In this document: in pieces, positions 8,620 through 16,917 of the stretch
Layout of the letters: each line of letters begins with the position of its first letter
How positions within the stretch are numbered: position 1 is the stretch's first letter
DNA from: DATHWB01 sp035544575
Lineage (GTDB): Bacteria; Actinomycetota; Acidimicrobiia; Spongiisociales; ZC4RG35
Assembly: GCA_035544575.1 (NCBI GenBank)
Contig: DATKEC010000132.1
Location: forward strand, 1-64,000
Length of the DNA: 64,000 bases
Reading direction: 5' to 3'
The notes under the pieces: model-generated
What the model was told of the DNA's origin: nothing
What the model saw: the letters and a program-made list of their open reading frames with translations, nothing else
The model's database searches: none
Program-made: the position numbers and the translations under genes

Positions 8620-10290
8620 ATGAGCCTCAAGATCCACTCTCAGGACGTGACCGAGGGCCCGGCCAAAGCCGGAGCCCGGGCGATGTTGCGCGCCGTCGGC
8701 CTCACCGAGGACGACTTCTCCAAGCCTCAGGTCGGTCTCGTTTCGGCGGGCAACGAGGTCACACCGTGCAACGTGACGGGCCCCGAACTCGCCGCCAAGG
8801 CGAAGGAGGGTGTGGTCGCCAACGGGGGCGTCGGCCTGACGTTCGCCACGATCGCCGTCTCAGACGGAATCTCCATGGGCCACGAGGGGATGCGTGCCTC
8901 GCTGGTCAGCCGCGAGATCATCGCCGACTCGGTCGAACTCGTCATGCATGCGGAGCGCTTCGACGCGATGGTGACGATCGCCGGCTGTGACAAGTCCCTT
9001 CCGGGGATGTTGATGGCCGCTGCCCGCACCAACCTGCCGTCTGTGTTCCTCTACGGTGGGTCGTCGATGCCGGGTCGCTACCTCGACCGGGACATCGACA
9101 TCGTCGACGTCTTCGAGGCGGTCGGTGCCCTGTCCGAAGGCCGGATCAGTCCCGAGGAGATGCTCGAGATCGAACGTAACGCCTGTCCCGGGGCTGGCTC
9201 GTGCGCCGGGATGTTCACGGCCAACACCATGGCGAGTGTCGGCGAGGCGATCGGCATGTCGTTGCCCGGCTCGAGCACGGTGCCTGCGATCGATCCCCGC
9301 TTGCGCGACTATGCCGTTTCCTCCGGCGAGGCGGTGATGCGGCTCCTGGCCGACAACGTCCGACCCCGCCAGATCATGACCCGTCCCGCCTTCGAGAATG
9401 CCATTGCGACAGTGATGGCGCTGGGCGGGTCGACCAATGCGGTGTTGCATCTGATGGCGATCGCCAACGAAGCCGAGGTCGAACTCACCCTCGAGGACTT
9501 CGACCGCATCAGCCGGAAGACACCGCACATCGGTGACCTTCGCCCGTTCGGCAAGTACCACATGGTCGGCCTCGACCGCATCGGTGGCGTCCCGGTGGTG
9601 CTGAAGGCCCTCCTGGACGAAGGACTCATCCACGGCGACGTGGCAACCGTCACCGGCCGGACCATGGCCGAAAACCTCGCCGAGGTAACGATTCCCGACG
9701 ACCAGGACGTGATCCGTTCGTTTCACCAACCGCTCGCCCGCGAGGGCGGCATCGCCGTGTTGCGGGGCTCGCTGGCTCCGGACGGCGCGGTCGTGAAGGT
9801 GGCTGGCATCGAACTCGATGTCTTCGAAGGCCCGGCCCGCGTCTTCGACGGCGAACAGGCGGCGCTCGAGTCGCTCTTCAACCATCGCATCAACAAGGGC
9901 GACATCGTCGTGATCCGAACCGAGGGCCCGAGGGGCGGGCCGGGGATGCGCGAGATGCTGCAGATCACCGCCGCCATCAAAGGGGCAGGACTCGGCAAGG
10001 ACGTCCTGCTGATCACCGACGGACGCTTTTCCGGCGGCACGACCGGTCTGTGCATCGGCCACGTCGCTCCCGAATCCGAGGTGGGTGGCCCGATCGGTCT
10101 GGTGGAAGAGGGCGACCGCATACGGGTGGAGGTTTCCTCCCGCCGACTCGACGTTCTGGTCTCCGATGAGGTTCTTGCCGAGCGGCGCGCCAACTGGAAG
10201 GCACATCCGCCCCGCTACCCGTCGGGCGTCCTGGCCAAGTACGCACGTCTGGTGGGTTCCGCCGAGCACGGTGCGGTCACCGGCGCGTGA
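8620..10290 (+). CDS. ilvD: Dihydroxy-acid dehydratase IlvD
   Basis: A 556-residue Fe-S dehydratase that makes 2-keto acids in valine, leucine and isoleucine synthesis. Ligand cysteines are Cys50 (VTPCNVTG), Cys123 (AGCDKSLPG) and Cys195 (CPGAGSCAG), the set expected for a cluster-binding IlvD. The length is normal for the family. The start is ATG 8620, with a -10-like box only 7 nt upstream and no Shine-Dalgarno, so a leaderless mRNA is likely. The next gene overlaps its stop by 4 nt. No other branched-chain gene (ilvB, ilvN, ilvC, leu) is adjacent. Confidence 0.96.
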   Translation: MSLKIHSQDVTEGPAKAGARAMLRAVGLTEDDFSKPQVGLVSAGNEVTPCNVTGPELAAKAKEGVVANGGVGLTFATIAVSDGISMGHEGMRASLVSREIIADSVELVMHAERFDAMVTIAGCDKSLPGMLMAAARTNLPSVFLYGGSSMPGRYLDRDIDIVDVFEAVGALSEGRISPEEMLEIERNACPGAGSCAGMFTANTMASVGEAIGMSLPGSSTVPAIDPRLRDYAVSSGEAVMRLLADNVRPRQIMTRPAFENAIATVMALGGSTNAVLHLMAIANEAEVELTLEDFDRISRKTPHIGDLRPFGKYHMVGLDRIGGVPVVLKALLDEGLIHGDVATVTGRTMAENLAEVTIPDDQDVIRSFHQPLAREGGIAVLRGSLAPDGAVVKVAGIELDVFEGPARVFDGEQAALESLFNHRINKGDIVVIRTEGPRGGPGMREMLQITAAIKGAGLGKDVLLITDGRFSGGTTGLCIGHVAPESEVGGPIGLVEEGDRIRVEVSSRRLDVLVSDEVLAERRANWKAHPPRYPSGVLAKYARLVGSAEHGAVTGA

Positions 10291-10586
10291 TCAAGGTCTA
10301 CGCCGTCGTCCTGATCCTCGGGATCGTGGCGCTCATCGTCTGGATCTTCATCACCGTTCTGGCTGGCAACCTCGGGCGGGCCGGCATGGATCCCGAGGCG
10401 CGTTTCGGCGTTCCGGGACGCCAAGTGGTGGCATCAGCGGTCGGCTTCGGCATGGCCGGCATGTCAGCGGAGTACTCGCCGCTCGACATCTCGTGGCCGT
10501 TGGCTCTGCTGTTGGCGCTCGGGGGAGCGGCGGCGGCGGCCTGGTATGCCGGCCTGGTGGGCATCGAGGCCGAGGAGCCTGCCTGA
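10287..10586 (+). CDS. Small two-helix membrane protein
   Basis: A 99-residue protein with a strongly hydrophobic N-terminal helix (about residues 4-26, VYAVVLILGIVALIVWIFIT) and a second one near residues 70-92 (PLALLLALGGAAAAAWYAGL). I do not recognise a family. The GTG start overlaps the ilvD stop by 4 nt (GTGA) and the next gene begins 1 nt after its stop, so it belongs to the same transcript. A role cannot be inferred. Confidence 0.7.
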   Translation: MIKVYAVVLILGIVALIVWIFITVLAGNLGRAGMDPEARFGVPGRQVVASAVGFGMAGMSAEYSPLDISWPLALLLALGGAAAAAWYAGLVGIEAEEPA

Positions 10587-10587
10587 G

Positions 10588-11373
10588 GTGCTGATCGTCT
10601 CCGACGTTCACGGGGCATTCGAGCCGTTGGCCGCGATCGCACGCGGACCCGAGACGCTGCTGATCCTCGGTGATCTCCTCAACCTGATGGACTATCGCAC
10701 CGGTGACGGCATCACCGCCGACATCCTCGGCCGCGACGCCGCCAAGCGGATTGCCCGGGCCCGCGCCAACGGGGACTTCGGAGGCATGCGCACGATTTGG
10801 GCCGACGAGATCGGCTCGGACTACGAGTCGTTCCGTCACCGCTTCGAGGCACACGCCCTCGGCCAGTACTCGGCGATGCGAGACGCCCTCGAAGGGACGT
10901 CGGGATATTGCACATTCGGAAACGTCGACCGACCCGGTCAACTGCGTGACCACCTGCCCGACGGATGGCGGTTCGTCGACGGCGAGGTGATCGAACTCGA
11001 CGGCTGGACGGTCGGCATCGTCGGCGGCGGCATCTCGACACCATTGCACGCCAGTGGCGAGGTCACCGACGAGGAAATGGCGGGCAAGCTCGAGGCGATC
11101 GGACCTGTCGACATCCTGTGTTCGCACTTGCCTCCGGCGGTCCGGCCCATGCATCTCGATGTGGTCACGGGTCGCCCCGAGCGCGCGTCGCAACCCATCC
11201 TCGACTACATCGTCGAACACCAGCCGCTGTTTCACTATTACGGCGACGTTCACCAGCCGCAGGCTTCGACGTGGCGCATCGGACGGACGCGATGCCGCAA
11301 CGTGGGCTACTTCCGGGCGACGGCCCGGGCGGTGCGTCACGAGCCGAAATTCGGTTCTGCCAGCGTTGGCTAG
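10588..11373 (+). CDS. Calcineurin-like metallophosphoesterase
   Basis: A 261-residue phosphoesterase of the calcineurin-like fold. Metal-site motifs are readable in order: IVSDVHG (DxH), LILGDLLN (GD), GNVDRP (GN[H/D]), CSHLPP and GDVHQPQ (GDxHxP). The GNHE box has Asp instead of His and the last box is D-V-H, as in YfcE-like enzymes. Residues 35-110 hold an alpha-helical insertion that YfcE lacks. The GTG start at 10588 lies 1 nt after the preceding stop, indicating coupling. The substrate is unknown. Confidence 0.83.
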   Translation: MLIVSDVHGAFEPLAAIARGPETLLILGDLLNLMDYRTGDGITADILGRDAAKRIARARANGDFGGMRTIWADEIGSDYESFRHRFEAHALGQYSAMRDALEGTSGYCTFGNVDRPGQLRDHLPDGWRFVDGEVIELDGWTVGIVGGGISTPLHASGEVTDEEMAGKLEAIGPVDILCSHLPPAVRPMHLDVVTGRPERASQPILDYIVEHQPLFHYYGDVHQPQASTWRIGRTRCRNVGYFRATARAVRHEPKFGSASVG

Positions 11374-11406
11374 CCTGAGGGCTCGAACACCAGGAGGATC
11401 GGACGC

Positions 11407-11853
11407 GTGGCCGAAGGGACCGTCCAGAGCATCGAGATCGACGCTGAACCATCGGCCTGCTTCGCGGTGGCTGCCGATGTCGCTGCCTATCCCGAATGGG
11501 CGACGGGTGTGCGTTCGACCGAAGTGCTGGAGACGGATGCGCAGGGAAGGCCGGCGCGTGCCGCGTTCGTCATCGACGGCATGGTCAAGGAGATCGCCTA
11601 CACCTTGACCTACAGCTACGACGAGCCGCATTCGATGTCGTGGAACGCAGAACCCGGCGCAGACCTGAAGGCGCTCGAAGGCTCGTACACGTTCAACGAT
11701 CTCGGGGAGGGCCGCACCGAGATCGTCTACGCCCTCCGCGCCGATCCGGCGTTCACCATTCCCGGGTTTCTCCGGCGGCAGGTGGAAAAGCAGATCGTCG
11801 GCACCGCACTGCGCGGCTTGCGCGAGCGCGTCGGCGCCGTTTCGGGAGGCTGA
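11407..11853 (+). CDS. SRPBCC family protein (cyclase/dehydrase type)
   Basis: A 148-residue SRPBCC protein of the polyketide-cyclase/dehydrase subgroup. It starts with the characteristic QSIEIDAEPSACFAVAADVA, followed by YPEWATGV and a C-terminal LRRQVEKQIVGTALRGL helix. It is the fourth SRPBCC-fold protein in the first 12 kb. The GTG start at 11407 has a ribosome-binding site (AGGAGG). An ArsA-like ATPase gene starts 5 nt after its stop; this pairing (SRPBCC, ArsA-like ATPase, small protein, ROK kinase) is one I associate with other actinobacteria. The ligand is unknown. Confidence 0.85.
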   Translation: MAEGTVQSIEIDAEPSACFAVAADVAAYPEWATGVRSTEVLETDAQGRPARAAFVIDGMVKEIAYTLTYSYDEPHSMSWNAEPGADLKALEGSYTFNDLGEGRTEIVYALRADPAFTIPGFLRRQVEKQIVGTALRGLRERVGAVSGG

Positions 11854-11858
11854 GCGCC

Positions 11859-13049
11859 ATGCGCATCCTTCTCGTCACCGGGAAGGGTGGTGTTGGAAAG
11901 ACGACGGTGGCGGCGACCACCGCACTCGCCGCTGCCGACCGCGGGTATCGCACGCTGGTCAGTTCCACCGACCCGGCTCACAGCCTGGCGGATGCCCTCG
12001 ACATCGACCTCGGCGACCGCCCCACTCGGGTCGTCGACAATCTCGACGGTCAACAGATCGACACTCAGGAGCGCCTCGAGAGGCATTGGGGGTCGATTCG
12101 TGACCAGCTCATGAACGTCTTCGACTGGGGAGGCGTGGGCGGAGTCGAGGCCGAGGAGTTCCTGGTGTTTCCCGGCATGGACGAGTTGTTCGCCCTGTTG
12201 GACCTGAACGAACACGCGCGGTCGGGGGCGTACGACGTCCTGGTCGTCGACTGTGCGCCGACTGCCGAAACCCTCCGGCTTCTCAGCCTGCCCGAAGTCC
12301 TGGCGTGGTACTTCGAACGGGTGATGCCCACCGAGCGGCGGATCATGCGGGCTGCCCGGCCGTTTCTCAGCCGGATGACCGACCTTCCCGTCCCGGACGA
12401 CTCGGTCTTCGAGGCTGCCCAAACGGTCTTCGACGGCATCGAGCAGGTCAAGGAGCTGCTCGCCGATCCGAAGGTGACCTCGGCCCGCCTGGTGGTGAAC
12501 CCCGAGAAGATGGTCATCGACGAGGCACGCCGCACCTACACCTACCTCGGCCTATTCGGGTACGGGGTGGACGGCGTGATCGTCAACCGGGTGCTCCCCG
12601 AGGTGGTGAACGACCCGTACTTCGCCAAGTGGCGCAAGATCCAGGCCGGACATCTGGCCACGGTCGACTCGGCCTTTGCCGAGGTGACACGCCTGCGTTT
12701 GCGCCTCTTCGACGACGAAATGGTCGGCGTCTCCCGGCTCCGGGACATGGCCTTGGAGCTCTACGGCGACATCGACCCGATCGCCGACTTCGAGGCGGTG
12801 AGCCCGTTTCACCTGCGCGAAGAGGGCGACGAGGTCGTCGTCGAGATGGATGTGCCATTCGCCTCCAAGGACGAACTCGATGTGATCCGGCGGGGGACGG
12901 AGTTGGCCATCACCATCGGGCCCTATCGGCGTTCCCTGGTGCTGCCCGACTCCCTGCAGCGGCGTCCTGTCACCTCTGCTTCACTCGTCGCCGGCCGGCT
13001 CCGCATCTGTTTCGGCCCGTCCGCCCGGCGGGCGCGGAAGCCGGCATGA
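11859..13049 (+). CDS. ArsA/GET3-family ATPase
   Basis: A 396-residue P-loop ATPase of the ArsA/Get3 group. The deviant Walker A is GKGGVGKTT at residues 8-16, switch I follows in SSTDPAHSLADAL, and VLVVDCAPTAETLRLL is the switch II/A-loop region. Residues about 315-396 are a beta-rich C-terminal domain (EEGDEVVVEMDVPF) of the alpha-crystallin-like type seen in actinobacterial ArsA homologues. Arsenite-binding cysteines are not evident and no arsB is nearby, so arsenic transport is unlikely. ATG 11859 sits 5 nt after the SRPBCC stop. It overlaps the next small gene by 4 nt. Confidence 0.88.
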   Translation: MRILLVTGKGGVGKTTVAATTALAAADRGYRTLVSSTDPAHSLADALDIDLGDRPTRVVDNLDGQQIDTQERLERHWGSIRDQLMNVFDWGGVGGVEAEEFLVFPGMDELFALLDLNEHARSGAYDVLVVDCAPTAETLRLLSLPEVLAWYFERVMPTERRIMRAARPFLSRMTDLPVPDDSVFEAAQTVFDGIEQVKELLADPKVTSARLVVNPEKMVIDEARRTYTYLGLFGYGVDGVIVNRVLPEVVNDPYFAKWRKIQAGHLATVDSAFAEVTRLRLRLFDDEMVGVSRLRDMALELYGDIDPIADFEAVSPFHLREEGDEVVVEMDVPFASKDELDVIRRGTELAITIGPYRRSLVLPDSLQRRPVTSASLVAGRLRICFGPSARRARKPA

Positions 13050-13237
13050 GTCCCGAATCCGAGACCGCCGCCGCATTGAAGCGGGCCGGTGCCAGGGCGG
13101 CGTTTCACCTGCTCCGGGCGGGGGTGGAGTCGCTGAAAGCGCTCGAGGCCGTCATCGACGAGTTGGGCAAGGTCGGGTCGCGTCGCGGTGAGGACGACGA
13201 CGAGCCGGACGGTCCCGTTCGCATCGAAATCGAATGA
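13046..13237 (+). CDS. Small conserved-type protein downstream of ArsA-like ATPase
   Basis: A 63-residue protein with a helical Ala/Leu-rich body (ALKRAGARAAFHLLRAGVES) and an acidic C-terminal tail. The start ATG 13046 overlaps the ArsA stop by 4 nt (ATGA) and its own stop overlaps the ROK kinase start by 4 nt. This tight coupling and clean reading frame support a real gene. I recall similar short proteins after ArsA-like genes in actinobacteria, but no function is known to me. Confidence 0.65.
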   Translation: MSPESETAAALKRAGARAAFHLLRAGVESLKALEAVIDELGKVGSRRGEDDDEPDGPVRIEIE

Positions 13238-14172
13238 CCGCCCTGGGCATGGACGTTGGCGGCTCGACGCTCAAGGTGGTGGCCCTCGACGACGACGATG
13301 TCATCGTTCACTCCTCGCGGGTGGCCGTGCCGGAGATCGCGGTCTCGGACTTCGTGGTTGGCGCTGCCAGACGGGCGGTGGCCGAGCATGCGGCCACCAC
13401 ACTGGGGCTCGGTGTGGCTGGCCTCGTGAAATTTCCCGCCGGCGAGTTCGTCTGGGGCCCGCACTTGGACGGGACATCGATCCCGTATCGGTCGATGCTC
13501 GCTGCCGAGTTGGGCTTCGACGTGGCGGTCGACAACGACGCCAATCTCGCCGCGTATGCCGAATGGGCGATCGGCGCAGGCGAACGGAAGGATCCGTTGG
13601 TGATGATCACGCTGGGAACGGGCATCGGAGCCGGCTTCGTGCTGGACGGACGTGTGTACCGGGGGGCGTCCTTTGCCGGCGAAGCAGGCCACATCGAAGT
13701 CGCCGCAGACGGCGAGGTCTGCTCGTGCGGACGCAACGGGTGTTGGGAGACGTTCGTGTCCGGAGCGAAGCTCGACCGGCTGGCAGTCGAAATCGCCCGC
13801 ACCGATCCGGGCGGGGGAGTGGCCGCTCACGCCGGGACCATCACGCCCACCGGTATCCATCTGGCGAAGGCGGCCGCCGAGGGCGATTCGAGTGCCGTGG
13901 CGGCGATACACGTGGCCGGTCGCTGGCTCGGACGGGGACTGGTCAATCTCGTCCTCCTGTTCGACCCGGTGAGGATCGTCATCGGTGGCGCGGCGGGCAC
14001 CGCCGGACCCGCCCTCCTCGACCCGGCGCGGGCCGTCCTGGCCGAGACGATGCCCGGAGCCTCCTATCGCCTGCCAGTACCGGTTTGCCCGGCGCGGTTT
14101 GGATCGCTCTCTGGCGCGGTTGGTGCCGCGTTGGCCGGCCGACGTGTGCACAATGGACATCATGACTGGTGA
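13234..14172 (+). CDS. ROK-family sugar kinase (glucokinase-like)
   Basis: A 312-residue ROK protein with the N-terminal phosphate loop GMDVGGSTLKVVALD, the sugar/catalytic segment DNDANLAAYAEW, the TLGTGIGAGF adenosine loop and the CxCGRxGCWE zinc signature (CSCGRNGCWETF) with its upstream GEAGHIE. There is no helix-turn-helix domain, so this is an enzyme rather than a ROK repressor. Glucose is the likely substrate, given the closeness to polyphosphate/ATP glucokinases, but this is not provable here. ATG 13234 overlaps the previous stop by 4 nt. It overlaps the next gene by 11 nt. Confidence 0.88.
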   Translation: MTALGMDVGGSTLKVVALDDDDVIVHSSRVAVPEIAVSDFVVGAARRAVAEHAATTLGLGVAGLVKFPAGEFVWGPHLDGTSIPYRSMLAAELGFDVAVDNDANLAAYAEWAIGAGERKDPLVMITLGTGIGAGFVLDGRVYRGASFAGEAGHIEVAADGEVCSCGRNGCWETFVSGAKLDRLAVEIARTDPGGGVAAHAGTITPTGIHLAKAAAEGDSSAVAAIHVAGRWLGRGLVNLVLLFDPVRIVIGGAAGTAGPALLDPARAVLAETMPGASYRLPVPVCPARFGSLSGAVGAALAGRRVHNGHHDW

Positions 14173-14584
14173 CCCCCTCCGACCTGACGAAGTGATCGTT
14201 CCTGGTGGCCGTGTCGCGCTACGTCGGGTCGCAGCCGATGCCGCCAGCACCATCCCGAACATGGCGAAGCTGCTGTGGCGTCTGCTGCGGGACCCGCGCG
14301 TCCCCCGCAGGACCAAGCTCGTGGTAGCCGGTGCGGCCGCCTACGCCGCCTCGCCTGTCGACCTCGTGCCAGACTTCATCCCGGTGATCGGGATGGCAGA
14401 CGACCTGCTCGTCCTCGCATTCGCAATCCATCACATCGTGGAGGTAGCGGGCGAGGAAGTCGTTCTAGAGCACTGGGACGGCTCCCGCGACCTCCTCGAA
14501 CTCGTGCGATCGATCCTCGATGTGGCCTCGGACTTCGTCCCGGCCCGCCTCCGCCGCACCGTCGCGCGCCTCTCCGGCGTCTGA
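14162..14584 (+). CDS. YkvA/DUF1232 membrane-associated protein
   Basis: A 140-residue protein with a DUF1232 core: YAASPVDLVPDFIPVIGMAD followed by a hydrophobic helix (DLLVLAFAIHHIVEVAG). Members of this family are small membrane-associated proteins without a firmly assigned role. ATG 14162 is chosen; an in-frame ATG at 14153 is possible and neither has a clear ribosome-binding site. It overlaps the end of the ROK kinase gene and is the last gene of that transcript. Confidence 0.8.
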   Translation: MTGDPLRPDEVIVPGGRVALRRVAADAASTIPNMAKLLWRLLRDPRVPRRTKLVVAGAAAYAASPVDLVPDFIPVIGMADDLLVLAFAIHHIVEVAGEEVVLEHWDGSRDLLELVRSILDVASDFVPARLRRTVARLSGV

Positions 14585-14607
14585 CCGGGGCCCCTCGGCG
14601 GCACCGG

Positions 14608-14613
14608 TAGCCT
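14608..14613 (+). promoter_or_regulatory. -10 box TAGCCT of a probable leaderless promoter
   Basis: TAGCCT ends 8 nt before ATG 14622 of the aminotransferase gene, and no Shine-Dalgarno is present. It has the same layout as upstream of ilvD, the threonine aldolase gene and moaA. Confidence 0.5.
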
Positions 14614-14621
14614 TGGGGCGT

Positions 14622-15794
14622 ATGGACTTCCGCCGGATCGACAATCTCCCGCCATACGTCTTCGCCGAGGTGAACCACAAGAAGATGGAGGCCCGGCGGG
14701 CGGGTGCCGACATCGTCGACCTCGGTTTCGGCAACCCCGACATCCCCTCTGCGGACTTCGTCGTCGACAAGCTGATCGAAGCCGCCCACAACGAACGCAA
14801 CCACCGCTACTCGGTGTCGCGGGGGCTCCCCAACCTGCGCCGGGCCGTCTCTGAGCGATACCGGCGCCGGTTCGGCGTCACGCTCGACCCTGACACGGAA
14901 GTCATCTCGACGATCGGCGCCAAGGAGGGACTCAGTCACCTGCTCTGGACCCTCGTCCAGCCGGGCGATGCCGCGATCGTTCCCGAGCCGTCGTATCCGA
15001 TCCACATCTATGCGCCGGTCCTGGCCGGTGCCGAAGTACGGCGGGCTCCGATCACCTCCGAGGACGACTACTTCGAGGTCCTCGAGCGGATGTTCGGCAA
15101 TTCCTGGCCCCGACCCCGAGTGATCATCGTGTCGTTCCCGCACAATCCGACGACCACGGTCGTCGAGATCGACTTCTTCGAGAAGTTGGTGGCCTTCGCC
15201 CACGAGCACGGTGTGGTGATCGTCCATGACTTTGCCTACGCCGACATCAGCTTCGACGGTTACACCCCGCCGTCGCTCTTGCAGGTACCTGGTGCCAAGG
15301 ACGTGGGCGTCGAGTTGTACACGCTCACCAAAGGCCACTCCATGGCGGGCTGGCGCGTCGGATTCCTGGTCGGGAATCCCGAGATCGTCGCCGCGCTGGC
15401 CAAGCTCAAGTCGTACCTGGATTACGGCACGTTCCAGCCGATCCAGATTGCGTCGATCATCGCCCTCAACGAAGGCGACGATTACGTCGCCGAGGTGAAC
15501 GACATCTACCTGCGGCGACGTGACGTCCTGATCGATGGTCTCAGCCGGGGTGGATGGAAGGTGGAAAAGCCCAAGGGAACGATGTTCGTGTGGGCTCCGA
15601 TCCCCGATCCGTACACCGAACTCGGCTCACTGCAGTTCGCCTATCACCTGTTGGACGAGGCCAAGGTGGCGGTCAGCCCTGGGGTGGGATTCGGGCCGAC
15701 CGGGGACGGGTTCGTGCGCTTCGCGCTCGTCGAGAACGAACAACGCATCGCCCAGGCCACCCTCGGCCTGAGACGCGCTCTTTCCCGGCTGTGA
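14622..15794 (+). CDS. Class I/II PLP-dependent aminotransferase (AlaC-like)
   Basis: A 390-residue fold-type I aminotransferase. The PLP lysine is Lys237 in LTKGHSMAGWRVGF. Other hallmarks are FGNPD near residue 36, the PEPSYPIHIY segment, SFPHNPTT and HDFAYADISFDG. The sequence pattern is close to glutamate-pyruvate aminotransferase AlaC and to the LL-diaminopimelate aminotransferase group, so alanine synthesis is the best guess. The ATG start at 14622 is preceded by a -10-like box at 8 nt, so translation may be leaderless. It is followed by threonine aldolase, with its own promoter-like box. Confidence 0.88.
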   Translation: MDFRRIDNLPPYVFAEVNHKKMEARRAGADIVDLGFGNPDIPSADFVVDKLIEAAHNERNHRYSVSRGLPNLRRAVSERYRRRFGVTLDPDTEVISTIGAKEGLSHLLWTLVQPGDAAIVPEPSYPIHIYAPVLAGAEVRRAPITSEDDYFEVLERMFGNSWPRPRVIIVSFPHNPTTTVVEIDFFEKLVAFAHEHGVVIVHDFAYADISFDGYTPPSLLQVPGAKDVGVELYTLTKGHSMAGWRVGFLVGNPEIVAALAKLKSYLDYGTFQPIQIASIIALNEGDDYVAEVNDIYLRRRDVLIDGLSRGGWKVEKPKGTMFVWAPIPDPYTELGSLQFAYHLLDEAKVAVSPGVGFGPTGDGFVRFALVENEQRIAQATLGLRRALSRL

Positions 15795-15833
15795 GGGCCG
15801 GAACCCCAGCGTGGGCCAGCTGACCGGCCCCAT

Positions 15834-15839
15834 TACCCT
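15834..15839 (+). promoter_or_regulatory. -10 box TACCCT of a probable leaderless promoter
   Basis: TACCCT ends 8 nt before ATG 15848 of the threonine aldolase gene. There is no ribosome-binding site between them. Confidence 0.5.
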
Positions 15840-15847
15840 CCGAGCCC

Positions 15848-16891
15848 ATGGCATTTGCTGACGGCATCGCCGACTTCCGGTCCGACACCGTGACCCGTCC
15901 CACCCCCGAGATGCGCCGGGCGATGGCCGAAGCCGAAGTCGGCGACGACGTCTACGGCGACGACCCCACCGTGAATCTTCTCCAGGAAGAAGCCGCCGCC
16001 GCGGTGGGCAAGGCTTCTGCAATCTTCGTTCCGACCGGAACGATGGGGAACCAACTGAGTCTCATGGTTCAGACCCGGCCCGGCGACGACGTGCTGTGCG
16101 ACGAAGGGGCACACGTCCGCAACATCGAGAAAGGGGCGGCGTCGGCGTTCTCTGGTGTTTCCTTCCGACCGGTGCATGCCCCCGGCGGCTGGATCCAGCC
16201 GAACCAGATCGATGCGGTGATGGCCACCGCCGGGCGGTTCTTTCCTCGGATCCGGCTGATGGTGTGGGAGAACTCCCACAATCTCTCGGGTGGCCGGGTG
16301 ATCCCGGTCGAAGGTGTGCGGGCAGGCAATGAGGCCGCCCGCCGGCATGGGCTTTCGGTCCACTTCGACGGTGCTCGGATCTTCAATGCCGCCGCCGCAC
16401 TCGACGTCGAAGCCGACGAACTGGCGGACGGGTGTGACACGGTGACGTTCTGTTTCTCCAAGGGCCTCGGCGCCCCGGTGGGATCTGTGATCTGCGGCTC
16501 GACGGAACTCATCGAGGAGATCCACTATCTGCGCAAGCGGATGGGAGGCGGCATGCGGCAGGTCGGTGTCCTGGCCGCTCCGGCCCGCATAGCACTCCGT
16601 GATCGCCACCGCCTCGGCGAAGACCACGCTCTCGCCCGATATCTGGCCGAACAGATCGCCGACCACGCACCCGATGCGCTCGACCCGAAATCGGTCGAGA
16701 CCAACATCGTCAATGTGGCCGTCGACCACTTGCCTGTGTCCATCGAGGCCGGGCTGACTGCCGTACGCGCCAACGGGATGCTGGTGAACCCGCCGCTGTT
16801 CGGTGGCGTGTGGAGGCTCGTCACGCATCGTGACCTCGATCGGTCCGACGTGGATCGGCTGGTGACCACGCTCTTCCACGCCGGCCAATAG
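15848..16891 (+). CDS. ltaE: Low-specificity L-threonine aldolase
   Basis: A 347-residue PLP enzyme that splits threonine/allo-threonine into glycine and acetaldehyde. The N-terminal signature FRSDTVTRPTPEMRRAMAEA, the DDVYGDDPTVN loop, HFDGARIFNA and the PLP lysine Lys205 in FCFSKGLGAPVGS are all present, with normal length. The ATG 15848 start is chosen from the family N-terminus and the -10-like box 8 nt upstream. It lies just ahead of the fab operon, 26 nt before fabD, but is functionally unrelated to it. Confidence 0.93.
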   Translation: MAFADGIADFRSDTVTRPTPEMRRAMAEAEVGDDVYGDDPTVNLLQEEAAAAVGKASAIFVPTGTMGNQLSLMVQTRPGDDVLCDEGAHVRNIEKGAASAFSGVSFRPVHAPGGWIQPNQIDAVMATAGRFFPRIRLMVWENSHNLSGGRVIPVEGVRAGNEAARRHGLSVHFDGARIFNAAAALDVEADELADGCDTVTFCFSKGLGAPVGSVICGSTELIEEIHYLRKRMGGGMRQVGVLAAPARIALRDRHRLGEDHALARYLAEQIADHAPDALDPKSVETNIVNVAVDHLPVSIEAGLTAVRANGMLVNPPLFGGVWRLVTHRDLDRSDVDRLVTTLFHAGQ

Positions 16892-16917
16892 GCTGGCCAA
16901 CCCGACAGGAAGGTCCG

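Noticed and set aside
8860..10269. 469-codon minus-strand frame opposite ilvD
   Set aside because: Mirror of codon bias in a strongly conserved enzyme gene; the translation is His/Asp/Gly-rich without domain features.
11859..13049. Arsenite efflux ATPase
   Set aside because: No metal-binding cysteine triad, no arsB/arsR neighbour; the context is an SRPBCC gene and a sugar kinase. Called ArsA-family only.
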